Notes: a model not told the origin generated them from the letters alone. A DNA stretch of 64,000 nt from Streptomyces sp. Tue6028 (GCF_002300165.1 NZ_MLCE01000010.1:1-64000), one strand, 5' to 3'. Shown: positions 1 to 9,968, counted from the stretch's first letter. Numbers and translations are program-made.

Positions 1-717
1 CGCTTCCTGATCCGCCCTCAGCCCGGTCAGCAGCCACGAACGCGCCGAGGTCGCGTTGGTGATCGTCTCGATGGTGGTGAAGGTCTTGGAGGCGATGATG
101 AACAGCGTCTCGGCCGGGTCGAGGTCGTGGGTGGCCTCGTGCAGGTCGGCGCCGTCGACGTTGGACACGAAACGGACCGTGAGGTCGCGGTCGGTGAAGG
201 AGCGCAGCGCCTCGTAAGCCATCGCGGGGCCCAGGTCGGAGCCGCCGATGCCGATGTTCACCACGTTCTTGATGCGCTTGCCGGTGTGACCGGTCCATTC
301 GCCCGAACGGACCCGGTCGGCGAAGCCGGCCATCTTGTCCAGGACCGCGTGCACGGCCGGCACCACGTTCTCACCGTCGACCTCGACGACCGCGTCCCGC
401 GGGGCGCGCAGCGCGGTGTGCAGCACCGCCCGCCCCTCCGTGACGTTGATCTTCTCGCCCCGGAACATGGCGTCCCGCAGCCCGAACACGTCCGTCGCGG
501 CCGCCAGGTCACGGAGCAGGCGCAGGGTCTCGTCGGTGACGAGATGCTTGGAGTAGTCGATGTGCAGATCCCCGACCTGGAGCGTGTAGCCGGTGCCACG
601 CCCGGGTTCGGCTGCGAACAGGTCCCTCAGACGGGTGTCCGCGAGTTCCTCGCGGTGCTTGGCCAGAGCGCTCCACTCGGGGGTCTGGTTGAGCCTGGTA
701 CGGCTTTCTGCGTTCAT
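1..717 (-). CDS. pgi: Glucose-6-phosphate isomerase (N-terminal part, cut by window edge)
   Basis: Interconverts glucose 6-phosphate and fructose 6-phosphate at the top of glycolysis, in the cytoplasm. The first 239 codons are visible; the C-terminal half, including the late catalytic residues, lies outside the window. The translation starts [15 protein letters not shown] and carries the family signatures [14 protein letters not shown] (sugar-phosphate-binding loop) and [13 protein letters not shown], both intact. The ATG at 717 is chosen because the family begins close to the [10 protein letters not shown] segment and no better start exists upstream. It lies 72 bp downstream of the MFS gene on the same strand. 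The tpiA-pgk-gap genes are a few kb away, so the region concentrates central carbon genes. Confidence 0.95.
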   Translation of the reverse strand, partial: MNAESRTRLNQTPEWSALAKHREELADTRLRDLFAAEPGRGTGYTLQVGDLHIDYSKHLVTDETLRLLRDLAAATDVFGLRDAMFRGEKINVTEGRAVLHTALRAPRDAVVEVDGENVVPAVHAVLDKMAGFADRVRSGEWTGHTGKRIKNVVNIGIGGSDLGPAMAYEALRSFTDRDLTVRFVSNVDGADLHEATHDLDPAETLFIIASKTFTTIETITNATSARSWLLTGLRADQEA

Positions 718-789
718 CTCGGACTTCAGCCTTCTTTCCTGCCTGTGCTGCTGCGTACCTTGCCCCACTGCCGGTCCCAACCTAATTGA

Positions 790-2058
790 TCAGGGCTTGA
801 CGCGAGCTGTCGTCGCGCCGTCGTCCGGCTCAACAACAGATACGTCCGGCTTGAGCGCGGGTATCAGCGAGGTGACGGCGAGGGCGAAGAGAGCCGCCGC
901 CAGGAGGGCGGGCCCGTTCAGCCCGTACGCCCCGGCGACGGCGCCGCCCAGCAGGGCGCCGAGCGGGGCCCCCGAGGTCGAGGTGGTGCGGAACGCGGCG
1001 CTGATGCGGCCCACCATGGATTCCGGACTGCGCTGCTGCATCAGCGTGACCTGGTTGACGTTCCACACCATGTTCATCAGTCCGAGCAGTGCCATGCCCG
1101 CGAGGAGGGCGCCGAGGTGCCGGACCGTGCCGACGAGCAGCAGCGACGACGTCTGGACGCATCCGGCCACCAGCAGGCTCCGGGCGCGTCCGACCCGCCC
1201 GGCGACACGCTGGGCGAGGAAGCCGCCGCAGAAGCTGCCGACCGCGTACGCCGTCATCGCCGCCGCGTACCCCGCGTCCCCCGTGTGCAGCCAGTGCGTG
1301 ACGTGCAGGACGAGGGTGGCGATGAGCGCGCCCATGCCGATGTTGCACAGCAGGGTGGCCGTGCACACCGCGCGCAGCACCCGGTCGCGCCACAGGGCGC
1401 GCAGGCCGGCGGCCACCTCGGCGCGGAGCGTGCTGCCCGCGGGGCGGGGCTCCCCCCGGGGCGGCCGTATCCGCAGCGAGGCGACGAGCGCGGCGGCGAG
1501 GAGGTAGGTGACGGCGTCCGCCGTGAACGGCACGGCGGCCCCGGCGGCGAGCAGCAGCGGCACGAAGGGGCCGGCGAGCAGGCCGCCCGCGAGCTGCTGG
1601 CCGGTCATCAGCCGGGCATTGGCGCTGCCGAGAGCCTCGCGGTCCACCAGGGACGGGAGCAGGGCGGTGGACGCGTTGTCGAAGAGCGTCTGGAGCGTGG
1701 TCAGGCTGAAGGCCAGCGCGATCAGCAGGACGATCGAGGCGTGTCCGAGCGCCACGGTCAGGGCGAAGCCGGCCACCAGTGCGCCGCGCAAGGCGTCCAC
1801 GGCTCCCATGGCCCGCCGCTGGTCCACCCGGTCGGCGATCGCGCCCCCGAGCAGCCCGAACAGGAGCCAGGGGAGATAGCCGCAGGCGGTGACGGAGGCG
1901 ATGACGAGCGGGTCGTCGGTGAGCCGCACGGCGAGCAGGGGCAGGGCGGAGTTGCGCAGCGCGTCCCCGAACCGCGACACCACGGCCGCCGTCCACAGCC
2001 TGCCGAATCCGCCGCGCCACGCGGGCGGGCGCACGCCCGCCGCCTCCGCCGTCGTCAC
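790..2058 (-). CDS. MFS transporter, probable exporter with a DNA-damage-type promoter
   Basis: A 422-residue integral membrane protein of the major facilitator superfamily, with about 12 hydrophobic segments. It opens with RLWTAAVVSRFGDALRNSA, and the loop 2-3 region GGAIADRVDQRRAM is typical of MFS_3/EntS-like efflux proteins. Substrate is unknown. The open frame extends 134 codons further upstream, but that part is Arg/Pro-rich, made of degenerate DNA repeats and unlike any MFS. The GTG at 2058, preceded by GGAGGGGGC, is the sensible start. Just upstream (2089-2111) is a perfect first half plus -10 of the actinobacterial RecA-NDp promoter. This suggests induction by DNA damage, which is unusual for a transporter. 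The gene is followed by pgi. Confidence 0.88.
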   Translation of the reverse strand: MTTAEAAGVRPPAWRGGFGRLWTAAVVSRFGDALRNSALPLLAVRLTDDPLVIASVTACGYLPWLLFGLLGGAIADRVDQRRAMGAVDALRGALVAGFALTVALGHASIVLLIALAFSLTTLQTLFDNASTALLPSLVDREALGSANARLMTGQQLAGGLLAGPFVPLLLAAGAAVPFTADAVTYLLAAALVASLRIRPPRGEPRPAGSTLRAEVAAGLRALWRDRVLRAVCTATLLCNIGMGALIATLVLHVTHWLHTGDAGYAAAMTAYAVGSFCGGFLAQRVAGRVGRARSLLVAGCVQTSSLLLVGTVRHLGALLAGMALLGLMNMVWNVNQVTLMQQRSPESMVGRISAAFRTTSTSGAPLGALLGGAVAGAYGLNGPALLAAALFALAVTSLIPALKPDVSVVEPDDGATTARVKP

Positions 2059-2088
2059 AACGCCCCCTCCGGTTCCACCACTTCGAGA

Positions 2089-2111
2089 ACCGTAAGGGCC
2101 GCCACTGACAA
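2089..2111 (-). promoter_or_regulatory. RecA-NDp (PafBC-type) DNA-damage promoter of the MFS gene
   Basis: Read on the minus strand the sequence is TTGTCAGTGGC, six bases, then TACGGT. The 11-mer equals the known actinobacterial consensus, the spacer is the required 6, and the -10 matches TAnnnT. The -10 ends 30 bp before the GTG start, leaving a leader of about 24 nt that contains the ribosome binding site. The match is seen directly. Regulation by PafBC or a homologue is inferred from the known motif. Confidence 0.8.
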
Positions 2112-2172
2112 TCGGCCTCGGAGCGGGGACCACCCAGACCGTTCTGACCCGGGCCACCCGGCCACGCAGTCC

Positions 2173-2300
2173 GGCACGGCCCGAGCCATCCGGCTGCTTA
2201 CTCTGGCACGGCCAGAGCCAACGGACCACGCACACCGGCACGGCCCGAGCCACTCGACCACGCACACCAGCACGGCCCTGGCCACCAGGCCACGGCCCCC
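2173..2300. repeat. Degenerate 32-bp tandem repeat, four copies
   Basis: Cores close to GGCACGGCCCGAGCCA begin at 2173, 2205, 2237 and 2269, exactly 32 bp apart, joined by related linkers (CGACCACGCACACC type). The core is itself nearly palindromic. The array sits in the gap between rbpA and the MFS gene, upstream of the damage-type promoter. The rest of the 2059-2463 gap holds nothing else I can recognise; the open frame through it is repeat translation, not a protein family. Confidence 0.6.
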
Positions 2301-2463
2301 GGTCCGGTTCGCCGTCCGGTCGTGGCCCGGCTGCCCTGCACCGCATCGGTTCCGGGCGCGGGACCACCGAGGCCGTACGGCGGCCGCTTGCGGCGGTGCG
2401 TACCGCGGGGGCCGCGGAACAGCTCCGGCCAGGCACCTGTGGGTACCCGGCCGGTGTCAACTT

Positions 2464-2799
2464 CTAGATCTCGCCCCGCAGTTTGGCGAGTGCCTCGGCG
2501 AGGATCGCCTCGCCGTCCGCGTCGCTGCGTCGCTCCCGTACGTACGCGAGGTGCGTCTTGTAGGGCTCGGTGCGCGGCGGGTCCGGCGGGTTGTCCCGGT
2601 CCTGTCCTGCGGGGAAGCCGCAGCGCGGGCAGTCCCAGGTCTCGGGAACCTGCGCGTCGCTGGCGAAGCTGGGCTGAGTCTCGTGTCCGTTGGAGCACCA
2701 GAAGGAGATGCGCAGCCGGGGTGCGGACTCGCCGCGCTCGGCCTCACCCATCGGCCCCGCCCCGACCCGGCTTCCTCGGATCGCGTTGCCACTTGCCAC
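2464..2799 (-). CDS. rbpA: RbpA-family RNA polymerase-binding protein
   Basis: A 111-residue actinobacterial RNA polymerase-binding protein. The family binds the group 1/2 sigma factor and RNAP and stabilises open complexes. Visible landmarks: N-terminal basic GNAIRGSRVGAG tail (residues 4-15), a zinc-ribbon-like pair CSNGH (about 35-39) and CPRCG (about 57-61), and the conserved PPRTEPYKTHLAYVRERRS region (about 73-91), which corresponds to the family's RTHWDMLLERR sigma-interaction segment. Streptomyces carry two paralogues. The sequence here differs from what I recall of the rifampicin-resistance RbpA (ETDRG... type), so this may be the second copy. The start is the ATG at 2799, preceded by GGGAGT. 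Confidence 0.85.
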   Translation of the reverse strand: MASGNAIRGSRVGAGPMGEAERGESAPRLRISFWCSNGHETQPSFASDAQVPETWDCPRCGFPAGQDRDNPPDPPRTEPYKTHLAYVRERRSDADGEAILAEALAKLRGEI

Positions 2800-2981
2800 G
2801 GTCGTAACTCCCTGCGTGATGGTGCCGCGAAGCGAGTCGGCGTGACGCTTCGCTGCGAGCGCCTCAGTCTACGTAAGGCCCAACGCGCGTCCAGTGATTG
2901 GAGTTACATCCCCACCCCTAGACGCAAGCCCCATGATAGGCCGCGCCTGAGGACGCGTACCGGACATGGGGCCTTACGTGC

Positions 2982-3007
2982 GGAATGTGCTTGCGTAATG
3001 TGCAGTT
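2982..3007 (+). promoter_or_regulatory. SigR-like promoter match, antisense to secG
   Basis: On the plus strand GGAAT is followed by 18 bases and GTT, an exact fit to the Streptomyces SigR (thiol-stress) consensus GGAAT-N18/19-GTT. It points rightward into the 3' end of secG, where no plus-strand gene exists. It could drive an antisense transcript over secG or be a chance match. Confidence 0.25.
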
Positions 3008-3035
3008 GTGGTGCCGTACCGATGTCGGTCGGTGA

Positions 3036-3272
3036 TCAGTTGTTGACCTTCATCAGGATTCCGAGCACGACGATGCACGCGAACCAGAGCAGACCGATCA
3101 GCAGGGTGATGCGGTCGAGGTTGCGCTCGGCGACCGAGGAGCCACCGACGGACGACTGCATGCCGCCACCGAACATGTCGGAGAGGCCGCCGCCCTTCCC
3201 CTTGTGCATCAGCACGAGCAGCATCAGCAGCAGGCTGAAGACGATCAGGGCGATCGAGAACCCCAAAACCAC
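3036..3272 (-). CDS. secG: SecG subunit of the protein-export translocase
   Basis: A small (78-residue) membrane protein that assists SecYE in Sec-dependent export. It has two transmembrane helices (about 2-22 and 52-74) separated by the signature loop KGKGGGLSDMFGGGMQSS. A longer open frame exists, but the GTG at 3272 directly precedes the first helix (VVLGFSIAL) and has GGGAG 8 bp upstream, so it is taken as the start. In many actinobacteria secG follows tpiA, as here (137-bp gap). Confidence 0.95.
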   Translation of the reverse strand: MVLGFSIALIVFSLLLMLLVLMHKGKGGGLSDMFGGGMQSSVGGSSVAERNLDRITLLIGLLWFACIVVLGILMKVNN

Positions 3273-3409
3273 GGCTGGACTCCCTTTCCGAGAAATTCCC
3301 TCGGATCTTGATGGACGACGGGGGCCGAAGCCTACTGGGTGAGCGATCCGCTCACTTTTCGAGGCTCCCGGCCCCCGCAAGGGTACGACGTATCGCGGCT
3401 ACCGCATAC

Positions 3410-4186
3410 TCACTGGTCGCGGAACCGGACGATCTTGACGAACTCGTCGGCGTCCAGGGAGGCGCCACCGACCAGGGCACCGTCGATGTCGGGCTTCGCC
3501 ATGATCTCGGCGACGTTCCCGGACTTCACGGAGCCGCCGTACTGGATGCGGACCTGGTCGGCCAGCTCCTGGGTGTACAGCTCGGCGAGCTTGCCGCGGA
3601 TCGCCGCACAGACCTCCTGGGCGTCGTCGGCGCCGCAGACCTTGCCGGTGCCGATCGCCCAGACGGGCTCGTACGCGATCACGACGGACTCGGCCTGCTC
3701 GGCCGACAGGTCCTTGAGACCGCCCTCGACCTGCGCGAGCGTGTGCGAGACGTGGTTGCCCTCCTCGCGGACCTCCAGCTCCTCGCCGACGCACAGGATC
3801 GGGGTCAGGCCGTGCTTGTAGGCCGCCTTGACCTTGGCGTTCACGATCTCGTCCGTCTCGGCGTGGTACTGGCGGCGCTCGGAGTGCCCGACGGCCACGT
3901 AGGTGCACTTCAGCTTGGCCAGCATCGAGCCGGAGATCTCGCCGGTGTAGGCGCCGGAGTCGTGCGCCGAGAGGTCCTGGGCGCCGTACTTGATCTTCAG
4001 TTTGTCGCCGTCGACCAGCGTCTGCACGGAGCGCAGGTCGGTGAAGGGCGGCAGGACGGCGACCTCGCAGGCCTCGTAGTCCTTGTCGGCCAGGGCGAAG
4101 GCGAGCTTCTGGACGTGCGCGATGGCCTCAAGGTGGTTGAGGTTCATCTTCCAGTTGCCCGCCATGAGCGGCGTGCGCGTGCTCAT
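3410..4186 (-). CDS. tpiA: Triosephosphate isomerase
   Basis: Interconverts dihydroxyacetone phosphate and glyceraldehyde 3-phosphate in the cytoplasm. The protein is 258 residues, normal for the TIM-barrel family. All catalytic elements are present: substrate-binding Asn-Lys in MAGNWKMN (8-15), catalytic His in VGHSERR (about 99-105), catalytic Glu in [12 protein letters not shown] (about 171-182) and the phosphate-binding [11 protein letters not shown] near the end. The gene begins 6 bp after the pgk stop and is surely co-transcribed with it. Confidence 0.97.
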   Translation of the reverse strand: MSTRTPLMAGNWKMNLNHLEAIAHVQKLAFALADKDYEACEVAVLPPFTDLRSVQTLVDGDKLKIKYGAQDLSAHDSGAYTGEISGSMLAKLKCTYVAVGHSERRQYHAETDEIVNAKVKAAYKHGLTPILCVGEELEVREEGNHVSHTLAQVEGGLKDLSAEQAESVVIAYEPVWAIGTGKVCGADDAQEVCAAIRGKLAELYTQELADQVRIQYGGSVKSGNVAEIMAKPDIDGALVGGASLDADEFVKIVRFRDQ

Positions 4187-4192
4187 GCTTGG

Positions 4193-5404
4193 TCAGTCCT
4201 CCAGTGCGGCGAGGCCGGGGAGCGTCTTGCCCTCGAGGTATTCGAGGGAGGCGCCGCCACCGGTCGAGATGTGGCCGAATGCCTTCTCGTCGAAGCCCAG
4301 CGTGCGGACGGCCGCGGCGGAGTCGCCACCGCCGACGACCGTGAAGGCCGGGGAGTCGATGAGGGCCTGGGCGACCGCCTTGGTGCCCTCGGCGTAGTCG
4401 GGGTGCTCGAAGACGCCCATCGGACCGTTCCAGAAGACGGTGGCCGCGTCGGCGAGCTTCGAGGCGTACAGCTTGCGGGTCTCGGGACCGATGTCCAGAC
4501 CCTCCTGGTCGGCCGGGATGGCGTCCGCGGCGACGGTGGTGGGGTTGGCCGGGGCCTTCGTCTTGAGGTCGGGGAACTCCGTGGAGACGAGGACGTCCAC
4601 GGGGAGGACGAGTTCGACGCCGTTCTTCTCGGCGCGCTCCATGTACTCCCTGACGGCCGGGACCTGGTCCTCCTGGAGGAGGGAGATGCCGACCTCGTAC
4701 CCCTTGGCCTTGAGGAAGGTGTAGGCCATGCCGCCGCCGATGAGCAGGCGGTCGGCCTTGCCGAGCAGCTCGTCGATGACGGCGAGCTTGTCGGAGACCT
4801 TGGCGCCGCCGAGCGCGACCACGTAGGGGCGCTCGACGTCGTCGGTGAGCCTCTTCAGGACGCCGACCTCGGTGGCGATGAGGTAGCCGGCGTAGTGCGG
4901 GAGGCGGGCCGGGAGGTCGAACACGGAGGCGTGCTTGCGGTGCACGGCGCCGAAGCCGTCACCGACGTAGACGTCGGCGAGGGCGGCGAGGCGGTCCGCG
5001 AACTCGCCGCGCTCGGTGTCGTCCTTGGACGTCTCACCGGCGTTGAAGCGGAGGTTCTCGATGACCGCGACCTGGCCGGGCTGGAGGCCGTCGACGGCGT
5101 CGTGGGCGGCGGGGCCGACGGTGTCCTGCGCGAAGGCGACGGGGGCACCGAGGAGTTCGCCGAGCCGCTCGGCGGCGGGCAGCAGCGAGAAGGCCGGGTC
5201 GGGCGCGCCCTTGGGGCGGCCCAGGTGCGAGGCGACGATCACCTTGGCACCCGCGTCGGCGAGAGCCTTGACGGTGGGCAGGACGGCGCGGATACGGCCG
5301 TCGTCGGTGATGCGGCCGTCGGCCAGCGGTACGTTCAGGTCGGCGCGGACGAAGACCCGCTTGCCGTCCACGCCCGCGGCGAGAAGTTCGTCGATCGTCT
5401 TCAT
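4193..5404 (-). CDS. pgk: Phosphoglycerate kinase
   Basis: Transfers the acyl phosphate of 1,3-bisphosphoglycerate to ADP. The protein has 403 residues, standard length. Seen motifs are RADLNVPL (about 19-26), the substrate loop SHLGRPKG (about 59-66), GGAKVSDK (about 199-206) and the nucleotide-phosphate loop VGGGDSAAA near residue 358. The ATG start is preceded by AGGAG. It lies between gap (separated by a strong hairpin) and tpiA (6 bp gap), the usual gap-pgk-tpi order. Confidence 0.98.
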   Translation of the reverse strand: MKTIDELLAAGVDGKRVFVRADLNVPLADGRITDDGRIRAVLPTVKALADAGAKVIVASHLGRPKGAPDPAFSLLPAAERLGELLGAPVAFAQDTVGPAAHDAVDGLQPGQVAVIENLRFNAGETSKDDTERGEFADRLAALADVYVGDGFGAVHRKHASVFDLPARLPHYAGYLIATEVGVLKRLTDDVERPYVVALGGAKVSDKLAVIDELLGKADRLLIGGGMAYTFLKAKGYEVGISLLQEDQVPAVREYMERAEKNGVELVLPVDVLVSTEFPDLKTKAPANPTTVAADAIPADQEGLDIGPETRKLYASKLADAATVFWNGPMGVFEHPDYAEGTKAVAQALIDSPAFTVVGGGDSAAAVRTLGFDEKAFGHISTGGGASLEYLEGKTLPGLAALED

Positions 5405-5454
5405 GAGTGGACTCCTAGGAGGGCTCTATCCGGAGAGCTGGACGATACGTGCAC

Positions 5455-5502
5455 AGAGCAGGGCCCGGACAACGCGCCTTTGCGCTGCCCGAGCCCTGCT
5501 CT
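5455..5502 (-). terminator. Hairpin between gap and pgk
   Basis: AGAGCAGGGC (5455-5464) pairs perfectly with GCCCTGCTCT (5493-5502), and additional pairs are possible inside. It begins 24 bp past the gap stop. Likely attenuates or ends gap transcription, or serves as an mRNA processing/stability element, so gap and pgk may be expressed to different levels. Confidence 0.7.
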
Positions 5503-5526
5503 CACGTCTGGGTACCTGCTCCGGAC

Positions 5527-6603
<1,077 letters not shown>

Positions 6604-6660
6604 CTACGACCCTACCTCCCTGAGGCGGCTGTGGTGACATCCAGATGCCCCATACACGGC

Positions 6661-6700
6661 AGGGCGTTCCGTACCCGCCAGTAGGGGTACGGAACGCCCT
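6661..6700 (-). terminator. Strong hairpin after the M14 peptidase gene
   Basis: A perfect 16-bp stem, AGGGCGTTCCGTACCC with its complement at 6685-6700, and an 8-nt loop. It lies 27 bp beyond the carboxypeptidase stop and upstream of gap, so it isolates gap from read-through. Confidence 0.85.
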
Positions 6701-6727
6701 CCGCGTTGACGACGCTGTCACACAGAG

Positions 6728-9685
6728 TCAGTCGCGCAGCGCCGTGAGTGCCTTGCCGACGAGGGCCGCACGGTCGGCCGCCGCGGTGACGTGCTCAAGG
6801 CCGAAGCCGAGCAGCACGGTGTCCTTCGTGGTGACCGCTCCATATGTCTTGAAGAGCTCCCCGTAACGCGCCCAGTCCTTCAGGACGGCCGGGCTGCCCG
6901 GGGGCGGACCGGCGACCTTCCAGGGGCCGAAGGATGTCTCGAAGCCTTCGGTCTCGGTGGCCGTGCCGCCGACGACGACGGAGGCGTCGTCCGCGAGGAC
7001 GCCGTGCCCGCCGCTGCCCGGGTCGGTGATGTAGGCGAGGGAGACCTCGACCGACTTGCCGGCGTACGCGCTCAGGTCGAAGGAGACCTGCTGCCAACCG
7101 CTGGAGGCGCCCGTGAAGCTGTTCCACACACCGCTGGTGCCGGTGTTGGTGCAGCCGGTGGAGTTCACGGTCAGGTACCGCTTGAGCCAGGGGTGTTCCC
7201 TGACGAGGAACCCTGCCTCGCACTCCGTGGGCACCGCGGTGCTGGTGGCGCCGCCCGCCTCCGGGAGTGTCGTCCAGTCGTCGGCCCCGGTCGTGTGGGC
7301 TTCGAGCACCGCGTGGTCGTAACCGGGCTCGGTGTCCCACAGCAGTTGGGTGCGCAGCGTCGGCCTGTCTGCGGCGCTGACCCCGGTGAGGTCGATGGTG
7401 CGGGTGAGTCGCTTGTAGCCGTCGTCGGTGTGCACCGCGGCGGCCATGGAGGAGCCCGCGTAGGGCCCGTACGGGTTGACGGTGCCGGCGAACTGGCCCG
7501 CTCCGGCGCTGGATCCGAACTGCGGATACTGCGTGGCCGACAGCGAGTCCGAGGTGACGGCGTACGTGCCGGCCGCGTTCAGCGGGTTGCCGGGCGCGTC
7601 GCCGAGCGTCCCCGTGGCACCGGCGAGCTTCCCGGCACCGTTGAAGCCCTTGGCGCCCGGCGTGGACGTACGCGAGTAGGCGCCCAGGTAGTACTGGCTG
7701 AAGTCGTTCGAGAGGGTGCCGCCGCCGAGGTCGACGCTGCCGCCGGCCAGCTCGCCGGCCTCGATCAGCTTGCCGCCCGCGTTGAGGAACGCCCGCAGCT
7801 GCAGCTGGGTCGCGTTGCCCGGCCGTACGCCGCCCGTGTAGTGGACGACGGTCTTGACGTGGGCGAGCACGCCGAGCGCGTCGGGCGCGCCCTGTGTCGC
7901 GACGTCCCAGACCAGCGGCTTCTTGCCGTTGGCCTTGAGCGCGTCGACGTACGTCTGGGCCTGCGAGGCGGTCGCGCCCTCCTCGGCGACGACGAGCGTG
8001 TCGACGCGGGGCAACTCGGCCACGGTGTAGGTGAAGTGCGTGCTGGAGGTGGGCTTGCCGCTCTTCGTCTCACCGGTGAACCAGACCTCGACCTTGTCGC
8101 CGGGGCCGCCGTCCTGGACCTTGGCCCGGTACTCGTCGAAGTAGAGGTTGTCGTCACCGCCGTAGGTCTCGCCGCCGCGCCAGGGCCGCAGCGTCATGTC
8201 GTGCGTGCGTCCGCCGTTGACCCGGTACTTGAGCTCCTTGTCGCGCACGGACTTGCGGACGACGACGGAGACCTCCTGGTCGGCGCCGCGGGAGTACGAG
8301 GTGGTGAACGCGGCCGGCGTGAAGTCGGGCGCGGCGATGCCGACCGAGGAGGACGGCTGGTCGGGGTGGCTCGCGGTCTCGGCGACGGAGAGCGCGAACG
8401 GGACGTTCTTCTGGAACTCCTGCTGGATCAGCTTCTCGTCGTCCGGGAAGGTGAAGACCGAGGCGCAGTCCGCCGCGTTCCAGGCGTCGTTCGGATCGAG
8501 GTTCGACGCGGTCTGGCAGGTCGACATCTCGGGGGTGAACATCGCGATGCCGTTGACGTTGCCCGCGTGGCCGTCCGCCTCACCGTTGGTGGTGTAGAGC
8601 TCGGAGGAGACCTGCGGGTGGTATCCGGGGATCGCCGAGTTCTCGGGCGTCCCGGCGAGCGACTTGTAGAGCACGTCGTCGGGCGTCGGCGTCGCGACCT
8701 GCCAGCCGACTCCGTACAGGAGCAGTTCGGCGGCCGAGTGGTAGTTGATGCCGTACGTGAAGCCGATGCGCTTCTCGAAGGCGTCGAGGGCCTTGGTCTC
8801 GGGCTCGGAGGCGGGGCTCGTGCCGCGGTAGGTCTCGCTGGTGGGGTTCGGGGACGAACCCTCGTCGTCGTAGCCCCACTTGTAGGCGAAGTTGCGGTTG
8901 AGGTCGACGCCGTCGCCGGTGGAGATGACTCCGTCGCCGTTCACGTCGCGGAGGTTCTTGCGCCACTGGCGCGTGTCCTCGCCCTGGAACGTGTAGTCGT
9001 AGCCGTCGGGGTTGGCGGACAGCACGAACCACAGCTCGGTGGAGTCGACGATCTTCTTGACGCGCTTGTCCGTCTTGTAGTTGTCCAGGTAGTAGTGCAT
9101 CAGACGCCGCGTCATCTCCGGCGTGATCCACTCGCGCGCGTGCTGGTTGGACATGTACAGCACCGACGGTTTGGCGCCGTCCGCAGTCTTCTTGGCGCCC
9201 TTGGTGAGCTTGAGCGCCAGGATGTCCTGACCCTTGAGGGTCTTGCCGATGGAGACGACCTTGGTGAGGCCGGGGTTCTCCTGCGCCGTCCGGACGATCT
9301 CCTCCTGGAGATTGCCCTTGCCGCTGTACGGGCGGAACACGCCCTGGGCCGCGCCCTCGACGCGGTCCTCGGCCTTGGCCGAGAGGGTGTGCTCGGTGAG
9401 TTCGACGCCCTGCTGCTCCAGCTTTCCGGCCTGCTGGTCGGTGGCGTAGACCTCGACCGTCGTCTTCCCGTTCTTCCAGGTCTGGTCGCCGAGTTCGTGG
9501 CCGTCCTGTCCGGCCGCGAGCAGCAGGGGTATCTGCTGCTTGGTGACCTCGGCACGGAACACCTTCACGGCGTTCGCGTCGGGCTTGGGTGAAGTGCCGT
9601 TCTGCGCCTGGGCGATGGGTGTCGTTCCCGCACCGCCCAACAGGAGCGCGCCGGTGGCGAGGATCGCTCTCGCTCTTCGTCTCAT
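6728..9685 (-). CDS. Secreted M14-family zinc carboxypeptidase, multidomain
   Basis: A 985-residue exported metallopeptidase. A Sec-type signal peptide (MRRRARAILATGALLLGG, cleavage near AQAQ-N) is followed by a propeptide (to about 110) and an M14 catalytic domain (about 115-440). Zinc ligands are in NQHAREW (about 180-186) and NYHSAAE (about 317-323), the substrate Arg/Asn in LNRNF, and the catalytic Glu in FTPEMS. The C-terminal half holds a ThuA/glutamine-amidotransferase-like stretch and a MAM/immune-inhibitor-like beta domain with paired Cys. The ATG at 9685 is chosen because it begins the signal peptide and has AAGGGGGG upstream. Probable role is extracellular peptide scavenging. It stands as a single gene between two repeats/hairpins. 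Confidence 0.9.
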   Translation of the reverse strand: MRRRARAILATGALLLGGAGTTPIAQAQNGTSPKPDANAVKVFRAEVTKQQIPLLLAAGQDGHELGDQTWKNGKTTVEVYATDQQAGKLEQQGVELTEHTLSAKAEDRVEGAAQGVFRPYSGKGNLQEEIVRTAQENPGLTKVVSIGKTLKGQDILALKLTKGAKKTADGAKPSVLYMSNQHAREWITPEMTRRLMHYYLDNYKTDKRVKKIVDSTELWFVLSANPDGYDYTFQGEDTRQWRKNLRDVNGDGVISTGDGVDLNRNFAYKWGYDDEGSSPNPTSETYRGTSPASEPETKALDAFEKRIGFTYGINYHSAAELLLYGVGWQVATPTPDDVLYKSLAGTPENSAIPGYHPQVSSELYTTNGEADGHAGNVNGIAMFTPEMSTCQTASNLDPNDAWNAADCASVFTFPDDEKLIQQEFQKNVPFALSVAETASHPDQPSSSVGIAAPDFTPAAFTTSYSRGADQEVSVVVRKSVRDKELKYRVNGGRTHDMTLRPWRGGETYGGDDNLYFDEYRAKVQDGGPGDKVEVWFTGETKSGKPTSSTHFTYTVAELPRVDTLVVAEEGATASQAQTYVDALKANGKKPLVWDVATQGAPDALGVLAHVKTVVHYTGGVRPGNATQLQLRAFLNAGGKLIEAGELAGGSVDLGGGTLSNDFSQYYLGAYSRTSTPGAKGFNGAGKLAGATGTLGDAPGNPLNAAGTYAVTSDSLSATQYPQFGSSAGAGQFAGTVNPYGPYAGSSMAAAVHTDDGYKRLTRTIDLTGVSAADRPTLRTQLLWDTEPGYDHAVLEAHTTGADDWTTLPEAGGATSTAVPTECEAGFLVREHPWLKRYLTVNSTGCTNTGTSGVWNSFTGASSGWQQVSFDLSAYAGKSVEVSLAYITDPGSGGHGVLADDASVVVGGTATETEGFETSFGPWKVAGPPPGSPAVLKDWARYGELFKTYGAVTTKDTVLLGFGLEHVTAAADRAALVGKALTALRD

Positions 9686-9848
9686 GAGCCCCCCTTGCAC
9701 TGGTCCGCCACAGCAGCGAACAGATGCCAGGCTCATGACACTTCATGATCGAGTCAAGAGTGCCTCAAGCACGAACAAACGCCGGTGCCGGCACCCAAGT
9801 GGGCCACGGCACCGACGTATTGACGATCCGACACGGGGCGGGACCTCC

Positions 9849-9946
9849 GGGCTCCGGGCTCCGGGCTCCGGGCTCCGGGCTCCGGGCTCCGGGCTCCGGG
9901 CTCCGGGCTCCGGGCTCCGGGCTCCGGGCTCCGGGCTCCGGGCTCC
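9849..9946. repeat. (GGGCTCC)14 heptamer microsatellite
   Basis: Fourteen uninterrupted copies of the heptamer GGGCTCC, with a partial CTCC before and GGGG after. It lies 22 bp past the whiA stop and about 160 bp upstream of the M14 peptidase start. A pure array of this length must be prone to slippage, so its copy number probably varies between strains. It could affect whiA 3' end formation or peptidase expression. Confidence 0.95.
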
Positions 9947-9968
9947 GGGGATCGTGGGCCGCCCGGGG

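Noticed and set aside
2059..2460. 134-codon upstream extension of the MFS gene
   Set aside because: Composed of repeat DNA, Arg/Pro-rich, and a good ribosome site lies at the internal GTG.
3339..3355. GTGAGCG-ATC-CGCTCAC hairpin between tpiA and secG
   Set aside because: Seven-bp stem with a 3-nt loop is too weak to call a terminator, and the genes are likely co-transcribed.
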